Origin: an uncultured Propionibacteriaceae bacterium
Lineage (GTDB): Bacteria; Actinomycetota; Actinomycetes; Propionibacteriales; Propionibacteriaceae
DNA length: 64,000 bases
Direction: 5' to 3'
Assembly (NCBI GenBank): GCA_937926975.1
Contig: CALBCJ010000013.1
Coordinates: 62,001 to 126,000, forward strand
Below, one piece after another: positions 26,912 through 35,399 of this stretch. Made by a program: the position numbers and the translations under genes. Under the pieces are notes generated by a model. The model ran no database searches, was not told where the DNA came from, and saw only the letters and a program-made list of their open reading frames with translations. The number at the start of each line of letters is the position of its first letter. Within the stretch, counting starts at the first letter, position 1.

Positions 26912-27973
26912 ATGATCATCAACCTGACCGACACCCAGTCCTCCGAGATCGCCGCGGCGCTGCTGCGGGCCCGCCGCAACCTCGGCAACGCCTCCGGGAT
27001 GGTGCTGACCCTGCTGGTAGCCGCCGAGCAGCGCACCTACACCAAGGTGTACCAGGCCGCCCAGGTCGCCGCCCGGGAGCACCCCAGCCGGCTGGTCCTG
27101 GTCGTCAGCACCGGGGCCCGGAGCACCAAGATGGACGCCGAGATCCACCTGGCCGAGGACGTCCCCGGTGAGGTGATCGTGCTGTCAGTGTCGGGAGAGC
27201 TGCGCGAGCACGCCGACTCAGCCGTCCTGCCGCTGCTGCTGCCCGACTCCCCGGTCGTGATGTGGTGGCCGGCCGCGGCACCGGCTCAGCCGGCCCTCGA
27301 CAGCCTCGGCATGCTGGCCGGCCGCCGGATCACCGACGCAGCTGGTGACCCGTCCCCGATCAAGGCGCTCCAGGCCCGGGCCGCTCACCACGCCCCCGGC
27401 GACACCGACCTGGCCTGGACCCGGCTGACCAGGTGGCGGGCCCTGCTGGCTGCGGCCCTCGACCAGCACCCGACCCGGGTGCAGTCGGCCACGGTGAGCG
27501 CGCCCCGGCAAAACGCCCCGGCCGACCTGATGGCGGCCTGGCTGCAGTCCCGGCTGAGGGTGGAGGTCACCCGTACGTCTTCCCCCGGCCCCGGCATCAC
27601 CTCGGTGGTGCTGGAGACTCTCGGTGGCCCGATCGTGGTAGCCCGGGAGAACGGCACCGCCGCCTCGTACTCGATCCCCGGCCAGCCGCGACGGGTCGTC
27701 GCCCTGCCGCGCCGGGACGTGAACGAGCTGCTCACCGAGGAGATCCGGCGGATGGACCCCGACGAGATCTACGAGGAGACCCTGCAGACCCTGCTGCACC
27801 GGGCAGGGGCCAGCCAGGGCCCGAGCGCCGCAGCCACGGTCCCCGACGCTCCTCTGGCTGAGCCGCGGCGCCGCCGCGGCCGGGCCTCGGCCGAGAAGCC
27901 CGGGCAGAAGGGCACCCGCTCGAAGCCGGCCACCCTCCCGCAACCGGCCGACGAGACAGCGACGGACAGCTGA
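26912..27973 (+). CDS. opcA: OpcA, glucose-6-phosphate dehydrogenase assembly/redox effector
   Basis: 353 residues. The actinobacterial OpcA blocks are clear: LTDTQSSEIAAALLRARRNLGNASGMVLTLLV, HPSRLVLVV, DSPVVMWWPAAAP and DPSPIKALQARA. OpcA binds and activates glucose-6-phosphate dehydrogenase and may sense redox state. The C-terminal 50 residues are basic and Pro/Ala-rich (EPRRRRGRASAEK), probably disordered. ATG 26912 has AAGGAG 7 bases upstream. The stop overlaps the next start by one base (TGATG). Confidence 0.93.
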   Translation: MIINLTDTQSSEIAAALLRARRNLGNASGMVLTLLVAAEQRTYTKVYQAAQVAAREHPSRLVLVVSTGARSTKMDAEIHLAEDVPGEVIVLSVSGELREHADSAVLPLLLPDSPVVMWWPAAAPAQPALDSLGMLAGRRITDAAGDPSPIKALQARAAHHAPGDTDLAWTRLTRWRALLAAALDQHPTRVQSATVSAPRQNAPADLMAAWLQSRLRVEVTRTSSPGPGITSVVLETLGGPIVVARENGTAASYSIPGQPRRVVALPRRDVNELLTEEIRRMDPDEIYEETLQTLLHRAGASQGPSAAATVPDAPLAEPRRRRGRASAEKPGQKGTRSKPATLPQPADETATDS

Positions 27974-28704
27974 TGCTGAGCTCGCTGCTGCGCCGTCACC
28001 CCTCGGCTGAGGCGGTCGCCGACGACCTCGCAGCCAGTCTGCTGGCTCGGCTGATCGAGCTCCAGCGTGAGTTCGGCAAGGTCGAGGTCTGCCTGACCGG
28101 GGGCCAGGTCGCCAACCTGGCGTACGAGCGCCTGGCCCGGCAGGTCACGGCCACCGAGATGGATCCCGGGCTGCTCGAGCTGTGGTGGACCCACGACGCC
28201 CTGGTGGCGACCGACGACCCGCGGCGGCAGTCGCTGCAGGCGCTGAGCCGGCTGGCGGGCAGCTTCCCGCTGGACCCAGCACGGACCCACCCCATGCCGT
28301 CGCGCGAGCTGACCCCGGACCCGACCGACGCCGCTGTCAGCTACGGCCGCGAGATCGAGGGCCGGACCATCGACATCTGCCTGCTGACCCTCGGCCCCCA
28401 GGGGCAGGTCGCAGCGCTGTACCCGGGGCACCCGTCGGCTGAGCCCACCCCCAACCTGGCGGTGGGGGTGGCGGACGCCCCGCTGCCGCCGCCGGAGCAG
28501 CTCTCGCTCTCGCTGACCACGATCAACCGCTGTCGGGAGGTGTGGCTCATCGCCTCCGGGGCCGACTGCGCCGACGCCCTGGGTCGGACCTACGCCGGAG
28601 ACCCGTCGTCACTGGCCAGCCACGTCCGCGGTGTCGAGCGGACCCTCTGGTTCGTGGACGACGCCGCCGCCGGGCAGATCCCCTTTCACCACTGCCTGCT
28701 GTAG
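27973..28704 (+). CDS. 6-phosphogluconolactonase family protein lacking the catalytic motif
   Basis: 243 residues, by position and length the lactonase that follows zwf and opcA. The fold blocks are recognisable but eroded: LTGGQVANLAYERLA (41-55, family LxGGxTP), WWTHDALV (71-78, family WxDER.V), and LLTLGPQGQVAALYPGHP (137-154, family LLGxGxDGHxASLFPGHP). The Asp and His of DGH, which do the catalysis, are Gln and Gln here. The later ITLSxxxI and RxVxxxVxGxxK blocks are also weak (LSLSLTTINRCREVWLIASGADC). Either it is inactive, possibly structural or regulatory, or it uses different residues. Its last 96 bases overlap the convergent glycoside hydrolase gene. Confidence 0.75.
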   Translation: MLSSLLRRHPSAEAVADDLAASLLARLIELQREFGKVEVCLTGGQVANLAYERLARQVTATEMDPGLLELWWTHDALVATDDPRRQSLQALSRLAGSFPLDPARTHPMPSRELTPDPTDAAVSYGREIEGRTIDICLLTLGPQGQVAALYPGHPSAEPTPNLAVGVADAPLPPPEQLSLSLTTINRCREVWLIASGADCADALGRTYAGDPSSLASHVRGVERTLWFVDDAAAGQIPFHHCLL

Positions 28705-29865
28705 GCGAAGCCGGGGCACGGTACCGGCTGCGTACTGCTCGACCCAGGCCGCGAACAGCTCCCCGGTCGGTGCGGTGACGCTGCGCCCGGACCCGGTGAG
28801 CGGGTCGGCACAGAAGTCCAGCACCGGCCCCTGGTCCGCCCGGGGTGCGGGAGCGGCCCGCAGCTCGGGAAGCCGCTCGGCCAGCACCAGGGCCTCCGGC
28901 TTCGGACGGCCGTCGCTGGTCAGCAGGCCCAGCGAGTACTCCAGCTCGGGAAAGTCGAGTAGCGACCGATCCACGTCATGGCTGCACCACCACGTGACCG
29001 CCTCCAGCCCGGGAGTGCCGACCAGGGCGTCGACCACGTCGCTGAGGTAGCGGGCCGGGTCGCCGACGTGCCCGCGGGGAGCGCCGACCTCCTGCAGCCA
29101 CAGGCCCCGCTCCGGGTCCGGGCTCCAGGCCCGGGCCAGCTCCAGCAGGTAGCGCGGGAAGGCCGCCAGGGCCGGGTGGCCGGCGCCGAACCGCGGCGCG
29201 ACCTGCATGAACACCCAGGCGTGCACCGTGGTCGCCGCGCCCCAGGTGACCGCGTGGCGGGGCGTGAACGGGTGGCGGTCGACGAACCACAGGTCGTCGT
29301 CGAAGCCGTGGTGGTGGCGCCCCTGCGGCCACGAGTCGGACAAGGCTCCAAAGAGCTGCCCGAACCAGGTGTCAGCCTCGGCCACCGACACCACCGAGCA
29401 GTCGGGATGGCGGTGCGGCTCGACGGCAGCCGCGTACTGCGGCAGCTCGTTGCCCAGCGTGACTCCGGTCACGGCCGGGTGGTCCCGTACGGCCTCGGCC
29501 ACGGCCTTGACCAGGGCGATCTCCCCCGCCACCGCCTCCGGGCCGGTGAACAGGTTCTGCCGGTGCCAGGTGGTCACCCAGCTGGGCAGAAAGTCGAAGC
29601 TTGACAGGTGCCCGTTCAGGGCGTCGACGCTCACGGTCAGCCCGGCCTCGGCCGCGACGTCGCAGACCGCCACCAGGTCAGCCAGGGCGCTGGGGCGGAC
29701 CAGGCCCCGGTTGGGCTGCAGCAGCGGCCAGAGCGGGAACAGCCGGACGTGGTCCAGTCCCAGCCCAGCGACCTGGTCGAAGTCCGCCCGGACCTGACCC
29801 AGGTCAAGGTCCAGCCAGGAGTGGAACCACCCCTGCGCAGGGGTGTAGCTGACGCCGACGCGCAT
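28609..29865 (-). CDS. Glycoside hydrolase, GH5-like
   Basis: 418 residues, no signal peptide, so probably intracellular. A TIM-barrel glycosidase pattern is visible: VGVSYTPAQGWFHSW at the start, LDHVRLFPLWPLLQPN (about 38-53), acid/base in TLGNELPQY (Glu140) and nucleophile in LWLQEVGAP (Glu259), followed by ARYLSDVVDAL and TWWCSHD. The two glutamates lie on the expected strands 4 and 7 of clan GH-A. Substrate is unknown; mannoside or glucoside are both possible. ATG 29865 follows AAGGAG. The C-terminal 31 codons lie opposite the end of the lactonase gene, an unusually long convergent overlap. Confidence 0.8.
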   Translation of the reverse strand: MRVGVSYTPAQGWFHSWLDLDLGQVRADFDQVAGLGLDHVRLFPLWPLLQPNRGLVRPSALADLVAVCDVAAEAGLTVSVDALNGHLSSFDFLPSWVTTWHRQNLFTGPEAVAGEIALVKAVAEAVRDHPAVTGVTLGNELPQYAAAVEPHRHPDCSVVSVAEADTWFGQLFGALSDSWPQGRHHHGFDDDLWFVDRHPFTPRHAVTWGAATTVHAWVFMQVAPRFGAGHPALAAFPRYLLELARAWSPDPERGLWLQEVGAPRGHVGDPARYLSDVVDALVGTPGLEAVTWWCSHDVDRSLLDFPELEYSLGLLTSDGRPKPEALVLAERLPELRAAPAPRADQGPVLDFCADPLTGSGRSVTAPTGELFAAWVEQYAAGTVPRLRLQQAVVKGDLPGGGVVHEPEGPLDTADVAGQ

Positions 29866-30063
29866 CGGACTCCTTCCAGTCGAGGCCAGGCTCATCAGCC
29901 CCGAGCAGCCACGACCGGCGCTGACAAGGGAAAATCGGCGTCGCGACGTGCCCGGGCACAGAGTACCGGCAGCCGCCGGCGTGCCGGTGGACCACCCGCA
30001 GGCGGCCGGCCGGGCTGCGGACTGGCGCGGGCGGGCCGCCTGGATGGTCCATCATCAGTGGCT

Positions 30064-31353
30064 ATGACCGACGACTCGCTGCTCACCCAGGCCACCGACT
30101 GGCGGTCCCAGGTGCGGCTCGCCGGACCGCGCGAGGCGCCCTGGTCGCTGCCGGTCGTGGACCTGCTCCTGGCAGCGGCGGCCCTGGTGGTGGCCCTGGA
30201 CGGGCAGTCCTTCATCGCCCGCTTCGGGCCCCACCCGGCCTATGTGACGCACCTTGCCCTGACCGTGGTGGTCGCCGCGGCCCAGCTGGTACGCAAGCGT
30301 CTGCTGCGGCTCTCCTTCACAGTCACCGCAGCAGGGCTGGCCGGCTACTCGCTGCTGACCTTCCTCTCGCCGGTCAACCTGGGCCTGTCCCCCCTGGCAG
30401 CCACGGCTCTGTGCAGTCTTCACGCCGTCATCCGGTGGTGCCCGCAGGCGCGGTGGCGGAGAGCCGCGCTGCTCGTAGCCTTCGCCGGGTGCCTGGTCAA
30501 CCCGGTGGTGGCCGTGCTGGCAGGCCGCAACGCTCTGTGGGTCACGTCCATGCCGACCACGGTGATCGCCCTGATCACGGGCACGGTCTCGGCGCTCGTC
30601 TGCGCGGTGGCGGTCATGATGGTCGCCTCAGATGCCTGGCAGCGGCGGCGTCTGGCTGTTGAGCGCCTACGAGTCGTCGCCCAGGAACGGGCTTCGGCTG
30701 CCAGCAACGAGCGTCTGGAGCTGGCACGCGAGCTCCACGACCTGCTCGGGCACAGCCTGACCGCGATCCGGGTACGCTCAGCCACGGCCCTGGCCGTTGG
30801 CGGTGAGTCCGTCGCGACCCAGGCCCTCCAGGACGTGGAGCGCACGGCGGCGGCAAGCCTCGAGGAGGTGCGTGACCTGGTGCGGGTACTGCGCAGCCCG
30901 GACCACACGGGACCTGCCGCGAACCTCCGTGAGCTGGAGACCGTGGTGGCGCAGGCGCGCTCGGCCGGGCTGGACCTGGGCGTCGAGGGCACACCCCTGT
31001 CGGAGGTGGCCCGCCTGGGAGCCTCGTGGTCGGCCCTGCAGCGCTTGACGGTCCTGCGTACGGTCCAGGAGGGCCTGACCAACGCCATCCGGCACGGCAC
31101 CGGCTCGGCCCGCCTGCGGCTCCAGGCCAGCCAGCCCTTCCGGATCGAGGTGACCAATCCCGTCGCTGGGCAGCTGCGGCCGGACTGGGGCACAGGCCTG
31201 ACCGGCCTCGCCGAGCGGGTCGAGCTCGTCGGCGGTACCGTCCAGGCCGGCCCGGAGGAGCTCGGTGAGAAGCAGGTCTTCCGGCTCCTGGTCTGCCTTC
31301 CCGTCCGCGGCGCGGCGAGCGGTAGTGCCCCGGCAGGAGGGCGTCATGGCTGA
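30064..31353 (+). CDS. Sensor histidine kinase, NarL/DesK type
   Basis: 429 residues. Residues about 30-190 hold five or six membrane segments with short loops, so the signal is probably sensed within the membrane. Then come a coiled linker and the HisKA_3 helix ERLELARELHDLLGHSLTAI with the phosphorylated His225. The ATPase domain follows (TVQEGLTNAIRHGTGSARL, then GTGLTGLAERVELVGG). The partner regulator overlaps by 8 bases and an ABC transporter pair follows. ATG 30064 has no strong ribosome binding site. Such modules often respond to cell-envelope antibiotics or peptides. Confidence 0.9.
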   Translation: MTDDSLLTQATDWRSQVRLAGPREAPWSLPVVDLLLAAAALVVALDGQSFIARFGPHPAYVTHLALTVVVAAAQLVRKRLLRLSFTVTAAGLAGYSLLTFLSPVNLGLSPLAATALCSLHAVIRWCPQARWRRAALLVAFAGCLVNPVVAVLAGRNALWVTSMPTTVIALITGTVSALVCAVAVMMVASDAWQRRRLAVERLRVVAQERASAASNERLELARELHDLLGHSLTAIRVRSATALAVGGESVATQALQDVERTAAASLEEVRDLVRVLRSPDHTGPAANLRELETVVAQARSAGLDLGVEGTPLSEVARLGASWSALQRLTVLRTVQEGLTNAIRHGTGSARLRLQASQPFRIEVTNPVAGQLRPDWGTGLTGLAERVELVGGTVQAGPEELGEKQVFRLLVCLPVRGAASGSAPAGGRHG

Positions 31354-32068
31354 GGACCGGTGCCCGCTGCGTACGGTGGTGGTCGACGACCAGGCGCTGC
31401 TCGTGTCCGCCTTTACTCTGCTCCTGGGTGCTCAGCCGGACATGACAGTGGTCGGCACTGCCGCCGATGGTCGCAAAGCCCTGGACCTGCTGGCCTCACT
31501 CGGCCCCGACGAGGTGGACGTGGTCCTGATGGACCTGCAGATGCCGGTGCTCGACGGGGTCAGCACCATCTCGGCCATGCGCGCGTCCCCTGCTCTGCGG
31601 CAGGTCCCGGTCCTGGTGCTCACCACCTTCGACGACGAGGACCTCGTCCTGTCGGCCCTGCGCGCCGGTGCCCGCGGATTCCTGCTCAAGGACGCCACGC
31701 CCCGGGTCCTCCTCGAGGCGGTGCGGCAGGTGGGTACGGGCGGCTCGTGGCTAGACCCGGCGATCACGTCCACGGTGCTGGCGCACCTGGAGCGGTCGGA
31801 GCCTCAGACCTCCGCGCCTGCGGCTCCTCCCGCCGGTGGCAGACCGGTTCCCGGTGAGGGACTGTACGAGCCCCTGACCCGCCGCGAGGCCCAGGTCCTG
31901 GAGCTGGTGTGCCAGGGCCTCCCGAACGCCCGGATCGGTGCCCGCCTGCACCTGGCGGAGTCGACCGTCAAGACCCACGTCAAGGCTCTGCTCGCCAAGA
32001 CGAGCACCGCGAACCGGGTCGAGCTGATCGTCCACGCCTTCCGCCACAACCTGGTCGCCGTCCGCTGA
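31346..32068 (+). CDS. Response regulator, NarL/LuxR type
   Basis: 240 residues. The receiver domain has the acidic pair VVDDQ (14-15), phosphorylated Asp63 in LMDLQMPVLDG, LTTFDD and the lysine of FLLKDATP. After a Pro-rich linker of about 30 residues comes a LuxR-type helix-turn-helix (LTRREAQVLELVCQGLPNARIGARLHLAESTVKTHVKALLAKT). It pairs with the preceding kinase and probably controls the ABC genes that follow. ATG 31346 has GGCAGGAGGG upstream and lies inside the 3' end of the kinase gene, so the two are coupled. Confidence 0.93.
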   Translation: MAEDRCPLRTVVVDDQALLVSAFTLLLGAQPDMTVVGTAADGRKALDLLASLGPDEVDVVLMDLQMPVLDGVSTISAMRASPALRQVPVLVLTTFDDEDLVLSALRAGARGFLLKDATPRVLLEAVRQVGTGGSWLDPAITSTVLAHLERSEPQTSAPAAPPAGGRPVPGEGLYEPLTRREAQVLELVCQGLPNARIGARLHLAESTVKTHVKALLAKTSTANRVELIVHAFRHNLVAVR

Positions 32069-32152
32069 CTCCCCCCCGAGGGAGGAGACCAGGCTCCAGT
32101 CTCGGACCCCACGGGGGACCTTCAGGGCCGCCCCGGCAACCACAGTGGAGGC

Positions 32153-32926
32153 ATGACTTCAGCACCGCCGACCACTCCACCACCCGCACGACCGGCCCCG
32201 GCGGGAGCGCCCGCAGGGCTGTGCCTGCGAGGGGTCACCAAGTCCTTCGGCTCCCACCAGGTCCTGACCGGCCTCGACCTGACGGCCAGGCCCGGGCGGG
32301 TGTACGCCCTCCTCGGGCCCAACGGGGCCGGCAAGTCCACGACCCTAGGCATCGCCCTGGGCCTGGAGAAGGCCGACTCCGGCCAGGTGCTCATCCTGGG
32401 CCAGCCGTGGTCGCGCTCCCTGCTGCGGCACGTGGGGGCATCGCTCAACGGGCCGGCGGTCTTTCCCCAGCTCAGCGCCCGCCGCAACCTGCTGGTCCAC
32501 TGCCAACTCACCGGCACCACGCCGTCCGTGATCGAGCCGCTGCTGGCACAGGTGGGCCTGGACGGGGCCGGCAGCAAGCGGGCCGGCTCCTTCTCCACCG
32601 GCATGAAGGTCCGCCTGGCCCTCGCGATGGCCCTGCTGACCGAGCCGTCGGTCCTTATCCTTGACGAGCCGCAGAACGGCCTCGACCCGCAGGGCATCAT
32701 CGAGCTGCGTGACCTGCTGCGGGCCATAGCGAACCAGGGGCGCACGGTGCTCGTCTCCAGCCACCAGCTCGGAGAGATGGCACGCATGGCCGACGACGTC
32801 GGGGTGCTCGTCTCCGGGCGCCTGGCCTTCGAGGGTGCCCTGTCGGCCCTCGCTGACCCGGACGACGGCGCCGGTCTGGAGGCGGCCTACCTGTCCCTGG
32901 TCACCGGCGAGGAGGTCTCTCGATGA
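32153..32926 (+). CDS. ABC transporter ATPase (peptide/drug export or immunity type)
   Basis: 257 residues. Walker A GPNGAGKST (about 58-66), a relaxed signature FSTGMKVRLALAMALL, Walker B LILDEPQNGLDPQG and the switch SSHQLGEMARMADD. The Q-N-G after DEP and the FSTGM signature are typical of the lantibiotic-immunity/bacitracin group. A 20-residue Pro/Ala head precedes the domain. ATG 32153 has GTGGAGGC upstream. The 4-base overlap with the permease gene shows they form one transporter, probably induced by the two-component system just before. Confidence 0.92.
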   Translation: MTSAPPTTPPPARPAPAGAPAGLCLRGVTKSFGSHQVLTGLDLTARPGRVYALLGPNGAGKSTTLGIALGLEKADSGQVLILGQPWSRSLLRHVGASLNGPAVFPQLSARRNLLVHCQLTGTTPSVIEPLLAQVGLDGAGSKRAGSFSTGMKVRLALAMALLTEPSVLILDEPQNGLDPQGIIELRDLLRAIANQGRTVLVSSHQLGEMARMADDVGVLVSGRLAFEGALSALADPDDGAGLEAAYLSLVTGEEVSR

Positions 32927-34551
32927 GCGCCACGGCCACCGCCACCCCAGTGCCGCCGGCGCCGCCCGCCCCGGAGCGGGTCGGCTTCCTCTCGGTTCTT
33001 CAGGCCGAGCTGGGGCGGTCCCGGCGTACCTTCACCTGGCGCTCGGCCCTGGTGACGGTGCTTCTGGCCGCCTGGGCGATCAACCTGTCGCGAAGCCTGA
33101 TGCGCGCTGGCCTGATCACGGACGCCGGCCGGTGGGCCGGCAACATCCTGGCCTGGCTCAGCGTCTACCCCGACGCACTGGCCCTGCCCGTCGGAGCCCT
33201 GGTCGGCGCCATGTACGAGTGGCGCGAGCAGCGGGTGCGCGGCGGCGGCACCCTGTGGCGGGCCACCGGGCCGGTCCCGGTCCTGGCCGCCCGCTGCCTG
33301 GTCATCGCCGCCTCAGCCCTGCTGAGCCAGCTCGGCTGGCTGGTGCCCGTCCTCGTCTTCGCCCAGGTCTCGGGTGCCGGCTGGGGGCCCTGGGGCTCCT
33401 ACCTGACCTTCGCCGCCCTGATGTGGGTGAGCACGACGGGAGCCGGTCTGCTGGGCCTCGCCGCCACGCGTCTCACGGGGCCACTGGCGGTGGGGGTGGT
33501 TCCCGTGCTGGCCATGGCATGGACGACCGCCGGTGCGTTTCAGGCGGAGCTGTCATCCTGGTACCTGAGGCCGTGGACCTGGGTGCGCCGCCCGACGCTG
33601 CCGCTGCTGGGAGTGCACGCCAACGGCCTCAACCTGGAGCCGGACGCCGCGGCCTGGGCCTACCCGGTGTGGCCAGGCCTGGTGCTGAGCACCGTCTCGA
33701 CACTGGTCCTGGCCGCCGTGGTGCTGGCCACGGCACCCCTGGTGCAGCCGCGGCTCAGCCCGGGCCTGCGCCGCGTTCAGACCGCGCCCGACGAGACTAC
33801 GGGCCGTACGCAGGCTGTCTCCACCGGGCCGACGATGACCGCCGAACCACTAGCGGCTGGGCCCGGGCGGCGGTCGACGCTCCTGGCGCTGGCAGGCGTC
33901 CTGCCGTGGAGGCTCTGGGCGGTTCTGTGGCTGCCACTGGCGGGGCTCGTCGCCGTGGCCCGGGTCTGGTACTCCTCCGACGTCGCGGTAGCGCTCCTGA
34001 CGCTGGCTGGCCTGCCGGTGGCGAGTACGATCGTCGGGATCACGACCTGGACAGCGCTGCGCAGCGCCTGGCGAGGCGTGCTGATGCGGGTTCCGGGGTG
34101 GCGGGCGGCGTCAGCAGCCCTGCTGAGCGGGTGGTGCTTTCTGATGGTGGCACTCGGCGCCGCGTGGGTCGTGGCGACCAGCGGCACCCGGCTGTTCCTG
34201 TCCGAGCCGGACCGGTCCGCCCTGGCGGGCCCGGTGTACGCCGCCCTGGTCATCCCCTGGGTCGCGGCCGCACTGGCGGCCCTGTCCTACCTGCTTGCCC
34301 AGAGCACCAGCGTGGCGACGGCGATCGCGGTCGGTACCGGCGGGCTGCTGGCAGGCCTGGTCATCGCCGGGAACGACGTCATTGCGCAGGGACCGCTGAC
34401 CTGGATGACCGCGCCGTGGGGCTGGGCCTACATCGCGAGCACCTACCCGGGCCGGTGGTTGATGGTCGTCGGTCTCGGGGCACTCATGACACTGGCCAGC
34501 ACGGTGCTCGCAGCGCTGCTGGCCCGGCGGGCCGCTCGAGTCGCGGACTGA
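32923..34551 (+). CDS. ABC transporter permease partner
   Basis: 542 residues arranged as two similar halves of about six membrane segments each (about 40-275 and 325-540), joined by a polar linker (VQPRLSPGLRRVQTAPDETTGRT). The first half opens with FLSVLQAELGRSRRTFTWRSALVTVLLAAW, a common opening of ABC-2-like lantibiotic-immunity permeases; two such units in one chain could form a complete channel. No precursor peptide gene is visible nearby, so it probably gives protection against outside compounds. The start overlaps the ATPase stop by 4 bases. Confidence 0.85.
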   Translation: MSATATATPVPPAPPAPERVGFLSVLQAELGRSRRTFTWRSALVTVLLAAWAINLSRSLMRAGLITDAGRWAGNILAWLSVYPDALALPVGALVGAMYEWREQRVRGGGTLWRATGPVPVLAARCLVIAASALLSQLGWLVPVLVFAQVSGAGWGPWGSYLTFAALMWVSTTGAGLLGLAATRLTGPLAVGVVPVLAMAWTTAGAFQAELSSWYLRPWTWVRRPTLPLLGVHANGLNLEPDAAAWAYPVWPGLVLSTVSTLVLAAVVLATAPLVQPRLSPGLRRVQTAPDETTGRTQAVSTGPTMTAEPLAAGPGRRSTLLALAGVLPWRLWAVLWLPLAGLVAVARVWYSSDVAVALLTLAGLPVASTIVGITTWTALRSAWRGVLMRVPGWRAASAALLSGWCFLMVALGAAWVVATSGTRLFLSEPDRSALAGPVYAALVIPWVAAALAALSYLLAQSTSVATAIAVGTGGLLAGLVIAGNDVIAQGPLTWMTAPWGWAYIASTYPGRWLMVVGLGALMTLASTVLAALLARRAARVAD

Positions 34552-34585
34552 GCTCCCGCTCGCCGACGAGCCACCTCCGGAGTAG

Positions 34586-34611
34586 GCCGGACCCGGCCTT
34601 CGAGGTCCGGC
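34586..34611. terminator. 8-bp inverted repeat at the convergent junction with rbpA
   Basis: GCCGGACC (34586-34593) and GGTCCGGC (34604-34611) with a 10-base loop, 34 bases after the permease stop and 36 from the rbpA stop. It may serve both directions. Confidence 0.5.
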
Positions 34612-34647
34612 TCTGCGTCGGTCCCGCCGGGCACCTGGGCAGTGTGG

Positions 34648-35004
34648 TCAGTAGATCACCTCGTCGCGGGCCCGGCGGGCCCGCAGGCCCTGCAGGGCCT
34701 CCTCCAGGATGGTCCGGGCCTCGGCGCTGCTGCGGCGCTCCTTCACGTAGGCCAGGTGAGTCTTGTACGGCAGGATCTTCGGCGGCGGCGGCGGGTTCTG
34801 AGAGTCAAGGTTGGCCGGCAGCCCGCAGCGTGGGCAGTCCCACTCCAGGGGCACCTGGGCGTCGGCAGCGAACGCGGGGCGGGTCTCGTGCATGTTGGCG
34901 CAGAAGTACGAGACGTACAGCCGCGGGGCGGCGTCGCCCCGCTCGGCCTCTCCCATCGGCCCGGCGCCCACACGGCTACCGCGGATGGCACTTCCTCCGA
35001 CCAC
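34648..35004 (-). CDS. rbpA: RbpA, RNA polymerase-binding protein
   Basis: 118 residues. The N-terminal IRGSRVG matches the RbpA tail, followed by the core APRLYVSYFCANMHE...VPLEWDCPRCGLPA, with Cys/His/CxxC zinc-type ligands as in Streptomyces RbpA. The sigma-interacting end THLAYVKERRSSAEARTILEEALQGLRARR corresponds to the family's THWDMLxERRxxEELExxLxERL. It stabilises open complexes made by the housekeeping sigma factor. The sequence is more divergent than usual (THLAYV for THWDML). GTG 35004 follows AAGGAG. Confidence 0.92.
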   Translation of the reverse strand: MVGGSAIRGSRVGAGPMGEAERGDAAPRLYVSYFCANMHETRPAFAADAQVPLEWDCPRCGLPANLDSQNPPPPPKILPYKTHLAYVKERRSSAEARTILEEALQGLRARRARDEVIY

Positions 35005-35049
35005 AGTCGAACTCCTTGCTGTTGCCTGGTGTAGAACGTGCTGCTGCGG

Positions 35050-35310
35050 TCAGATGCCGTACCGGTAGAAGATCAAGAGGGCGATCACGCTGGCCAGCCA
35101 GATGATCGCGATGATGATGGTGATCCGGTCCAGGTTGCGCTCGGCGACACTGGTGCCGCCCATCGACGACGAGACCCCCCCACCGAACAGGTCGGACATG
35201 CCACCGCCTCGCCCCTTGTGCAGCAGCACGAACAGGGACAGGATCACACTCGTCACCAGCAGCACGACGGAGACCCCGAAAACAGGCCAGGTGATCAGCG
35301 GCAAGCTCAC
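35050..35310 (-). CDS. secG: SecG, preprotein translocase subunit
   Basis: 86 residues with two membrane helices (LITWPVFGVSVVLLVTSVILSLFVLLH and ITIIIAIIWLASVIALLIFYRY) joined by the Gly-rich loop KGRGGGMSDLFGGGV typical of SecG. It assists SecYE in protein export. GTG 35310 lies 6 bases after a TACCAT -10 hexamer, so the message is probably leaderless. The tpiA terminator sits just upstream, giving secG its own transcription unit. Confidence 0.94.
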   Translation of the reverse strand: MSLPLITWPVFGVSVVLLVTSVILSLFVLLHKGRGGGMSDLFGGGVSSSMGGTSVAERNLDRITIIIAIIWLASVIALLIFYRYGI

Positions 35311-35316
35311 CGGACA

Positions 35317-35322
35317 ATGGTA
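35317..35322 (-). promoter_or_regulatory. -10 element of secG, leaderless geometry
   Basis: TACCAT on the minus strand, 6 bases before GTG 35310, with no Shine-Dalgarno. The tpiA terminator stem at 35351-35380 begins 28 bases upstream. Confidence 0.55.
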
Positions 35323-35350
35323 ACGGACACAGCCGGTCTGGCCGAAACGG

Positions 35351-35380
35351 ACCAGCCCCGGCCGCAGGGCCGGGGCTGGT
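35351..35380 (-). terminator. 13-bp perfect hairpin ending the gap-pgk-tpiA operon
   Basis: ACCAGCCCCGGCC / GGCCGGGGCTGGT with a 4-base loop, 19 bases after the tpiA stop. Only a short TTT follows on the minus strand. Confidence 0.75.
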
Positions 35381-35399
35381 CGGTGAATCCGGTAGCCGG

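Noticed and set aside
32835..35105. A 756-codon plus-strand frame overlapping the ABC permease and rbpA
   Set aside because: Gly/Arg/Ala-rich shadow of the permease gene in another frame; it continues through a convergent gene.
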